This document shows, piece after piece, positions 6,518 through 10,919 of a DNA stretch of 10,919 nt. Position numbers and translations under genes: made by a program. This stretch comes from an uncultured Collinsella sp. (GTDB lineage: Bacteria; Actinomycetota; Coriobacteriia; Coriobacteriales; Coriobacteriaceae). The stretch is taken from NCBI GenBank assembly GCA_958438125.1, contig CAUBQN010000045.1, positions 1 through 10,919 of the forward strand. The letters are read 5' to 3'. The notes below the pieces were generated by a model. The model had not been told where the DNA came from. It saw only the letters and a list, made by a program, of their open reading frames with translations, and made no database searches. The stretch's first letter is position 1. Each line of letters begins with the position of its first letter.

Positions 6518-7738
6518 CTAGTTCTCGTCCTCAAACATACCACCCGCAACGACTTCATACATATGCTCGAGCTCCAAGCGGTCCATTAAAAGCGGAACGG
6601 GGTACAGGGGATTGGCCTCGGCATCGGCATTCGCCGCCATCTGCGGAATGTCGGAGCGGCGAATGCCCGAGACATATTTGGGAATGTCCAAGGTGGCGTT
6701 CATTCGATCGACCCAATCGATAAAGGCTTCGGCCGCCAGGTTGTCCTGTGCGTTAGCCGGCGCGATACCAGCCATGCGGGCGAGGTCGGCGAGCTTAGGA
6801 GCAGCAGCTTCACCATAGGCGCGAAGCATGTGCGGCAGGATAATGGCGTTGGCCAAACCGTGGGGAATCCCATAACGTCCGCCCAGACTGTGCGCGATGG
6901 CATGAACGTATCCAACGTAGGAGCGCGTAAAGGCAACACCCGCTTTATACGCTGCCGAAAGCATATTGCGGCGCGCCCGTATGTTGTCCCCACGCTCATA
7001 AGCATCGAGCAAATTGTCGTGGATGAGCAGCACCGCCTGACGCGCCATCTTGCGCGTATAGGGCGTGGTACTGCGCCCGATAAAGGCCTCGACAGCATGC
7101 GTTAGAGCATCCATGCCCGTTTGCCCCGTAATGGAGGCGGGCAGGCCGCGCGTAAACTCGGGGTCGTGCACCGCAAAGCGCGGGATAAGCACAAAGTCGT
7201 TAATGGGGTACTTGTAGTGCGTCTCGTCATCGGTAATTACCGCTGCAAGCGTTACCTCACTTCCCGTGCCCGCCGTAGTTGGAACGGCGATGAGCAGCGG
7301 CAGGAGACGATGAATCCGCAGTAGGCCGCGCATCTTGTTGATGGGCTTGTTTGGCTGCGCAATGCGCGCCCCCACACCCTTGGCGCAGTCCATGGCTGAT
7401 CCTCCGCCAAAACCGATAATGGCCTGACAGGCGCTCTCTCGATACAGGAACGCCGCTTCCTCCACGTTTGAGACCGTGGGGTTCGCACGCGTTTCGGCAT
7501 AGACCGTAACGCCAATCCCCCTGGATACGAGCGCCGTCTCGAGCGGTGCCGTGAGCCCCAGACGGGCAATGCCGGGATCCGTCACGATAAGGACCTTCTG
7601 AATCGAGCGCTTTTGAAGCACCGCGGGCACATCCTCGGCATGCTCTAAAATGCGCGGCTCGGTATAGGGCAGGATCGGCAATGCAATGCGAAAAACCGTC
7701 TGATATGTTCGGCACCAGGCACGACGCGCTAGATGCAT
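6518..7738 (-). CDS. Iron-containing alcohol dehydrogenase (group III)
   Basis: This 406-residue cytoplasmic enzyme should interconvert an alcohol and an aldehyde with NAD(P)(H). Family marks appear in order: the nucleotide-binding VLIVTD strand (~49-54), GFGGGSAMDCAKG (109-121), PTTAGTGSEVT (153-163), and the metal site Asp210 and His214 in GMDALTHAVEAF with His283 (AHSLGG) and His293 (GIPHG). All four metal ligands are intact. Length is slightly above the usual ~385 because of an N-terminal extension of ~20 basic/hydrophobic residues. I keep this start because AAGGAG lies about eight bases before the ATG. It is the first gene of a two-gene operon with the aldehyde dehydrogenase. The pair can take an alcohol to its acid, or run backwards as fermentative reduction. 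Two copies of a 14-bp motif stand upstream (7758-7771, 7822-7835). The natural substrate is unknown. Confidence 0.94.
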   Translation of the reverse strand: MHLARRAWCRTYQTVFRIALPILPYTEPRILEHAEDVPAVLQKRSIQKVLIVTDPGIARLGLTAPLETALVSRGIGVTVYAETRANPTVSNVEEAAFLYRESACQAIIGFGGGSAMDCAKGVGARIAQPNKPINKMRGLLRIHRLLPLLIAVPTTAGTGSEVTLAAVITDDETHYKYPINDFVLIPRFAVHDPEFTRGLPASITGQTGMDALTHAVEAFIGRSTTPYTRKMARQAVLLIHDNLLDAYERGDNIRARRNMLSAAYKAGVAFTRSYVGYVHAIAHSLGGRYGIPHGLANAIILPHMLRAYGEAAAPKLADLARMAGIAPANAQDNLAAEAFIDWVDRMNATLDIPKYVSGIRRSDIPQMAANADAEANPLYPVPLLMDRLELEHMYEVVAGGMFEDEN

Positions 7739-7757
7739 AAAGGAAACTCCTTCATTT

Positions 7758-7771
7758 GTTGATAGGTCAAC
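7758..7771. promoter_or_regulatory. Putative operator copy 1, GTTGATAGGTCAAC
   Basis: GTTGA and TCAAC form a perfect 5-bp inverted repeat around four bases, 20 bases upstream of the alcohol dehydrogenase ATG, in its leader or core promoter. The same GTTrATnrrTCAAC pattern recurs at 7822-7835 in the same gap. Size and symmetry fit a dimeric regulator. No regulator gene lies next to it. Confidence 0.5.
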
Positions 7772-7821
7772 ATTTGCTCGCCCGATTGTACTCAGCGGCG
7801 GTCAAAGACGGCCTGCCAATC

Positions 7822-7835
7822 GTTAATCAATCAAC
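7822..7835. promoter_or_regulatory. Putative operator copy 2, GTTAATCAATCAAC
   Basis: This motif agrees with copy 1 at 10 of 14 positions, including GTT at the left and TCAAC at the right. The two centres are 64 bases apart, about six turns of the helix, so bound proteins could face the same side. It lies about 60 bases before the rubrerythrin promoter, so one regulator could touch both divergent genes. Confidence 0.45.
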
Positions 7836-7882
7836 ATCTTCATATCTCAAAATTGTTTTATTAAAAATCATTCCTAATAGGC

Positions 7883-7910
7883 TTCACATTTGGTTGCATT
7901 TATGGATAAT
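7883..7910 (+). promoter_or_regulatory. Promoter of the rubrerythrin gene
   Basis: TTCACA (7883-7888) and GATAAT (7905-7910) each differ from the sigma-A/sigma-70 consensus at one base and are 16 bases apart. Transcription would start near 7917, giving a leader of about 78 bases. The ~90 bases upstream are unusually AT-rich for this window. They include TATTA(n11)TAATA (7859-7879), a possible binding site just upstream of the -35 box. Confidence 0.65.
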
Positions 7911-7928
7911 AGAACTCGTCAAGACGCA

Positions 7929-7991
7929 CGTCCGGAGAGGGCCCTTACGGGACCGGACGAGCGCGCAATCGCCATCGATCGAAAGGATCGA
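7929..7991 (+). promoter_or_regulatory. Two-hairpin leader of the rubrerythrin mRNA
   Basis: CGTCCGG (7929-7935) pairs perfectly with CCGGACG (7953-7959), with a further CCC-TTAC-GGG stem inside (7942-7951). Then TCGATC (7975-7980) pairs with GATCGA (7986-7991) around GAAAG. The Shine-Dalgarno AAAGGA (7982-7987) straddles that loop and stem. The upper hairpin may protect the 5' end; the lower may tune translation. It matches no riboswitch I recognise. Confidence 0.45.
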
Positions 7992-7994
7992 ATC

Positions 7995-8555
7995 ATGAAG
8001 TTTGTTTGCCCCGTTTGCGGTTATGTGGAAGAGTTCGACGGCGACCAGCTGCCCGAGGATTTTAAGTGCCCCCAGTGCGGCGTTCCCGGTTCTCGTTTCC
8101 TGAAGCAGGAGGAGGGCCAGCTCGAGTGGGCCGCCGAGCACGTCGTGGGCGTCGCCAAGATGGAGGGTGTCTCTGAGGACATCGTTGCCGACCTGCGCGC
8201 CAACTTTGAGGGCGAGTGCTCCGAGGTCGGTATGTACCTGGCCATGGCTCGCGTCGCTCATCGCGAGGGCTATCCCGAGATCGGCCTGTACTGGGAGAAG
8301 GCTGCCCACGAGGAGGCCGAGCATGCCGCCAAGTTCGCCGAGCTCCTGGGCGAGGTCGTGACCGACTCCACCAAGAAGAACCTCGAGATGCGCGTTGAGG
8401 CCGAGAACGGCGCCACCGCCGGCAAGACCGATCTTGCCAAGCGCGCCAAGGCCGCCGGCCTCGATGCCATCCACGACACCGTGCACGAGATGGCTCGCGA
8501 CGAGGCCCGCCACGGCAAGGCTTTCGCCGGCCTGCTCAAGCGCTACTTTGGCTAA
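7995..8555 (+). CDS. Reverse rubrerythrin (rubredoxin domain first)
   Basis: This 186-residue cytoplasmic protein should reduce hydrogen peroxide (and possibly oxygen) to water in anaerobes, using electrons from NAD(P)H by way of a reductase or rubredoxin. Residues 1-35 form a rubredoxin-like iron site with CPVCGY (Cys5, Cys8) and CPQCG (Cys25, Cys28). Residues ~45-186 form the ferritin-like four-helix domain. Its diiron ligands appear in FEGECSEVGMY (Glu74, Glu77), HEEAEH (about Glu107, His110), VEAENGA (Glu135 or Glu137) and HEMARDEARHGKAF (Glu165, Asp169/Glu170, His173). In classical rubrerythrins the rubredoxin part is at the C-terminus; here it is N-terminal, as in the clostridial reverse rubrerythrins. 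I chose the ATG with AAAGGA seven bases before it rather than an upstream TTG at 7890, which lies within the promoter. Codon use is very restricted, pointing to high expression. It is transcribed away from the alcohol dehydrogenase operon. Confidence 0.95.
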   Translation: MKFVCPVCGYVEEFDGDQLPEDFKCPQCGVPGSRFLKQEEGQLEWAAEHVVGVAKMEGVSEDIVADLRANFEGECSEVGMYLAMARVAHREGYPEIGLYWEKAAHEEAEHAAKFAELLGEVVTDSTKKNLEMRVEAENGATAGKTDLAKRAKAAGLDAIHDTVHEMARDEARHGKAFAGLLKRYFG

Positions 8556-8589
8556 GCCAACCGCCTGAGACATAACCTCAAGCTCGATG

Positions 8590-8620
8590 AGGCCCGGACC
8601 GTATTGGTTCGGGCCTTTTT
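8590..8620 (+). terminator. Intrinsic terminator of the rubrerythrin gene
   Basis: AGGCCCGGACC (8590-8600) pairs with GGTTCGGGCCT (8606-8616) around GTATT: eleven pairs, one of them G-U. Four more T's follow on the plus strand. It lies 35 bases after the stop codon. Confidence 0.92.
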
Positions 8621-8688
8621 CGTGCCTCACGAACTTGTTAACGCCCTGAAATAGGACCGTCTTCGGCATCGGCTTCTCGTCAAAAACT

Positions 8689-8809
8689 AAGTGAGTAGAC
8701 TTTTTGGAACTTGCCGAGCAGACCATCCATATCACTTTATAAAGCCGCAGGTAAATGCCTTGTTGCAAAACGACCTAGTCGCCAAAGTGCCAAAAGTCTA
8801 CTCACTTAG
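8689..8809. repeat. 121-bp palindromic repeat, copy 1
   Basis: The element is bounded by an inverted repeat that is perfect over 18 bp when the two flanking bases at the left are included (CTAAGTGAGTAGACTTTT at 8687-8704 with its complement at 8792-8809). It continues with TGG/CC pairing past one bulged T. The inner part is partly conserved between copies (CCGAGCAG, CTTT, CCGCAGGTA, CTTG, CAAAAC, ACC, TCGCCA). It aligns gap-free with 10109-10229 at 95 of 121 positions. The tip carries TAA, TGA and TAG in three successive frames. On the minus strand five T's follow the palindrome, so this copy may also end transcription. The size and ends suit a MITE-like element, but I see no clear target-site duplication. 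Confidence 0.85.
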
Positions 8810-9925
8810 ATTCGCAGCCGTCCACGATCGAGCCATTTTGTGTCTAACGGGCATCTTTCCGTCAATTACTCCCAATTTTGTCCAGTCAACGAATAGTTCA
8901 GACCGGAGTAATGTCTCAGCCCTTTGCTCATCCGAGCTTTTATCACGATATTCAGCATCGAGCATCCTGCATATGGCCTTAACGATCGCGCGGAATCTAT
9001 CCTCATCCGATATCTGTCTGTGTGTCAGGAGAAGCACATCGTAGCCCATGGCCTGAAGGGCCGTCATGCGGTCAGCGTCACGCAAGCCATCCCCTGCGCG
9101 TCCGTGCGAGGCCTTTCCCTGACATTCAATGGCCACCTGTCGCCTGCCGTCCGGCGAAGAAAGAAGTAGGTCGATATATACACGGGACTTTCCCACAATC
9201 GCTCGAGCACTTGTGCTTAGCATCACTTCAACATTAAGCTCTATGCCGCAAAAACTTTCGCCTCCCAGGGCTCGCGGCAGTCCAAGCAACAAATACGCCT
9301 CGACCTCAAAAGGCGACGCGGCACCCAATGGAACGAGTTGCGATACCGCCATAAATCTATTGCCGTAACGCATCCCGCAAACATCTGAACAAAAACGGTC
9401 AAGGTCTCCGCCCAAAACCAAAGCGTCTCGACGCCATAAATTTGAGGCGGTGCCGTCCTCGGACGGGCAGCGCACCCAACCGAACGTTGTCGAAATCGCG
9501 CCCGAATCAATTGCATGCGAAAGCTCCGCCTCAAGTGCCGCCGGCAGGGCACACACCGCAAACAAGCCACACATCTCCGCCAATACCAAAAGAAGCTGAA
9601 GATCCGTCAGATGCCGCGACATGATGAATGTCGTCAGTAGAGGAGACGTAACCAAAAACCCATGCTCCGTTTCCAGCACGGATTCCCTGGGGAGCTCACC
9701 AAGAAACAGCCGCTGCCTAATGTTGGCAGGACAAGTCCGTTTGTTTCTCGTCCGAACCAATGTATACAACGGAAAACCGAGCGCGACCGCAGCCGTCGGG
9801 TTGCGGGCAAGATCATATCGCTGCCGGTCTTCTTCCGGTCGTGGAAGCGGCGGACACAAAGCGCGGACTTGAGGAGGCAAACGCCAGTACCTAAAAGCCG
9901 ATATGTCACAAAGTAGATCCTTCAT
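8798..9925 (-). CDS. DUF559-like PD-(D/E)XK nuclease-fold protein of unknown role
   Basis: This is a protein of about 375 residues. Counting from the upstream GTG at 9931, its C-terminal half carries a DUF559/Vsr-like PD-(D/E)XK pattern: VYIDLL (Asp254), then VAIECQGKASH (Glu269, Gln271, Lys273, His276), then DADRMTALQAMGYDVLLLTHRQI, as in the D..R..aL...Gy.V...t..q signature. Before it, SPFEVEAYLLLGLPRALGGES and ELN resemble a segment I recall from a large family in Coriobacteriia. The N-terminal 60 residues (CDISAFRYWRLPPQVRAL) recall the same family, whose function is not known; some relatives carry AbiEi-like antitoxin regions. Neither the ATG at 9925 nor the GTG at 9931 has a ribosome binding site, so the start is uncertain. 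The last codons (LSE, stop) come from the 121-bp repeat. Codon use is less GC-biased than in the neighbouring metabolic genes, which suggests acquired DNA. Could also be inactive. Confidence 0.72.
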   Translation of the reverse strand: MKDLLCDISAFRYWRLPPQVRALCPPLPRPEEDRQRYDLARNPTAAVALGFPLYTLVRTRNKRTCPANIRQRLFLGELPRESVLETEHGFLVTSPLLTTFIMSRHLTDLQLLLVLAEMCGLFAVCALPAALEAELSHAIDSGAISTTFGWVRCPSEDGTASNLWRRDALVLGGDLDRFCSDVCGMRYGNRFMAVSQLVPLGAASPFEVEAYLLLGLPRALGGESFCGIELNVEVMLSTSARAIVGKSRVYIDLLLSSPDGRRQVAIECQGKASHGRAGDGLRDADRMTALQAMGYDVLLLTHRQISDEDRFRAIVKAICRMLDAEYRDKSSDEQRAETLLRSELFVDWTKLGVIDGKMPVRHKMARSWTAANLSE

Positions 9926-10008
9926 AGGCACAGGAGAACACGAATTTCAACCCAGTCAGTCACGCATTGGCGCGAACGCACCAAAAATGGCGCCGAACGG
10001 ACTGCCAA

Positions 10009-10085
10009 GTTTTCAACAGCCCTCCCCAACTGGCCAAAAGCTTGCCGAGAGCTGGACGAAGCCCTGTTGAAAACCCCATTTTTTT
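10009..10085 (+). terminator. Terminator-like long hairpin with no gene in front of it
   Basis: GTTTTCAACAG (10009-10019) and CTGTTGAAAAC (10064-10074) pair perfectly over 11 bp around a 44-base interior that can itself fold partly (AGCT...AGCT, CCA...TGG). Seven T's at 10079-10085 follow on the plus strand. No plus-strand coding gene lies between 8555 and here, so it either ends an unseen small RNA or is one end of another small repeat. The four bases between stem and T-run weaken it as a terminator. The remaining gap 9932-10008 shows nothing I can name. Confidence 0.4.
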
Positions 10086-10108
10086 CTCATGCAGGAGCTT
10101 TGCGCGGC

Positions 10109-10229
10109 AAGTGAGTAGACTTTTTTGAACATCCCGAGCAGGCCGGTCATCTTGCTTTTCAAAACCGCAGGTAGATAGCTTGCTACAAAACTACCCGCTC
10201 GCCATCACGCCAAAAGTCTACTCACTTAG
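10109..10229. repeat. 121-bp palindromic repeat, copy 2
   Basis: The same element as at 8689-8809, in the same orientation and of identical length. Its ends AAGTGAGTAGACTTTT (10109-10124) and AAAAGTCTACTCACTT (10212-10227) are perfect 16-bp complements. The two bases outside the left end are GC rather than CT. In its centre GGTAG (10170-10174) can pair with CTACC (10191-10195). Beyond the right end, both copies go on with ATT and then GCAG. The copies flank the DUF559-like gene 1.3 kb apart. Confidence 0.85.
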
Positions 10230-10919
10230 ATTGCAGAGCACCCCCCATTAGCTGCAATTCCAAGGTATTAAGCATTTTTGGACTCAAATCGTCATACTGG
10301 ACAAGAATTTGAGTTGAGTTTTTAGGGACAGATGCGCCATCGGCACACCAATAACAGTCACTGATATCGACAAAAGGGATACTCGAGCGCGTGAGGGCCT
10401 GCGCAAAAGAGCTTCCGCCCGCTTCGCACTCCGCAACCACAGTGCAGTAAAGGCCCGCGTCTGCGTGTTCGATCGAGACCTCCCCTGCCGGAAACGCTTT
10501 CCGTACAAGCGAGGTCAGGCCATCACGCGCCTCGCGAGCACGAACGCGCACGCGGTTCACATGTCGCTCGTAATCACCAGATTCCAGCAAACGCGCCAAA
10601 GCGACCTGGTCAACAGAGCTCACCGACGAGGCGTAGAAACCAAGGTTGCGCCTAAACCGCTCCATTAGCTCATCGGGCAGCACCATGTACGCTAGACGCA
10701 ACGCCGATGAAAGGCTCTTCGAAAACGTGTTGGTGTAGATAACCGACTGGGCGGCATCAATCGACGCGAGCGCGGGAATCGGCTTCCCGGCAAGGCGAAA
10801 CTCACAATCAAAGTCATCTTCGATGAGATACCGACCTGGTCGCTCGGCGGCCCAGCTCAGAAGTGCATAGCGACGCGCAATGCTCGTCACAAGGCCGGTC
10901 GGATACTGATGGGACGGCA
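10222..10919 (-). CDS. MocR/PdxR-type GntR regulator, C-terminal aminotransferase-like part, 5' end outside the window
   Basis: The frame is open to the right edge. It begins SHQYPTGLVTSIARRYALLSWAAE, so the gene continues upstream and the GTG at 10890 is only internal. About 232 residues of the fold-type I aminotransferase-like domain are seen. They include YLIEDDFDCEFR, whose Asp pairs with the PLP ring nitrogen, then IYTNTFSKSL, whose Lys forms the Schiff base with PLP, followed by Arg in ALRLAYMVLP. MocR proteins join an N-terminal GntR winged-helix DNA-binding domain to this domain and sense PLP or amino-containing effectors. The DNA-binding part would lie off the window, so the target genes are unknown. 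A stand-alone aminotransferase is possible, but the SHQYPTG and EDDFDCEFR signatures are characteristic of MocR. The stop codon TGA, and the last Lys and most of the last Ser codon, come from the 121-bp repeat. Confidence 0.87.
   Translation of the reverse strand, partial: PSHQYPTGLVTSIARRYALLSWAAERPGRYLIEDDFDCEFRLAGKPIPALASIDAAQSVIYTNTFSKSLSSALRLAYMVLPDELMERFRRNLGFYASSVSSVDQVALARLLESGDYERHVNRVRVRAREARDGLTSLVRKAFPAGEVSIEHADAGLYCTVVAECEAGGSSFAQALTRSSIPFVDISDCYWCADGASVPKNSTQILVQYDDLSPKMLNTLELQLMGGALQSK

Noticed and set aside
7785..7790. TACAAT on the minus strand as a -10 box for the alcohol dehydrogenase operon
   Set aside because: No -35-like hexamer at 16-18 bases; the nearby TTGACC is only nine bases away. 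Left as a remark only.
7884..8768. Long minus-strand open frame opposite rubrerythrin
   Set aside because: It is a mirror of the very GC-biased rubrerythrin codons. Its protein is a low-complexity Leu/Gly/Ala string with no recognisable motif, and it runs through a terminator and a repeat.
8689..10229. CRISPR array
   Set aside because: Only two repeats, 121 bp long and 1.3 kb apart, with a gene between them; no regular short spacers.
1..10919. tRNA, rRNA or well-known riboswitch
   Set aside because: No cloverleaf-like set of stems, conserved tRNA loop sequences or recognisable riboswitch core was seen in any intergenic gap.

Overview
The window looks like a chromosomal segment from a GC-rich, Gram-positive anaerobe. 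The best guess is a Coriobacteriia actinobacterium of the Collinsella type. The grounds are: strongly GC-biased third positions beside AT-rich intergenic DNA; an actinobacterial DUF3516 helicase; a rubredoxin-first (reverse) rubrerythrin typical of anaerobes; a fermentative Fe-alcohol dehydrogenase / aldehyde dehydrogenase pair; and an actinobacterial DUF559-like nuclease. Taxonomy is inferred from memory of these families, not from a search.

Layout. (1) 1-1653: the 3' part of a DUF3516 helicase gene (+), ending in a strong hairpin terminator. (2) 1671-4703: four minus-strand genes read from right to left, namely a HIRAN-domain protein, an acidic/basic 59-residue mini-protein (4179-4358), a calcineurin-like phosphoesterase and a coiled-coil DUF2130 protein. 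A terminator and a REP-like palindrome follow the phosphoesterase. (3) 4857-5120: an apparently gene-free gap that holds a 27-residue single-helix membrane protein. Its Shine-Dalgarno sequence is locked in an 11-bp hairpin ending one base before the ATG, and structured DNA follows the stop codon. This resembles a holin-like type I toxin unit. (4) 5129-7738: a two-gene minus-strand operon, iron alcohol dehydrogenase then class 3-like aldehyde dehydrogenase. (5) 7739-8620: a divergent control region with two copies of a 14-bp palindrome-like motif, a good plus-strand promoter and a folded leader, then reverse rubrerythrin and its terminator. (6) 8687-10919: two 121-bp copies of a repeat with long terminal inverted repeats, bracketing a nuclease-like gene, then the 3' part of a MocR/PdxR-type regulator gene running off the right edge.

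The most striking element is the 121-bp repeat. The two copies align without gaps, with 95 of 121 positions identical by hand count. Each is bounded by near-perfect or perfect inverted repeats, and each terminus carries TAA, TGA and TAG in the three successive frames. The two minus-strand genes next to it both take their stop codon from it, one using TAG and the other TGA. It therefore looks like a mobile palindromic element that also works as an all-frame translation stop.

The working parts that fit together are the alcohol -> aldehyde -> acid operon with its shared control region opposite the peroxide-detoxifying rubrerythrin, and the small-protein locus with its own translation-control hairpin. 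The DNA-related proteins (helicase, DUF2130, HIRAN, DUF559-like) are adjacent, but nothing here shows that they act together.
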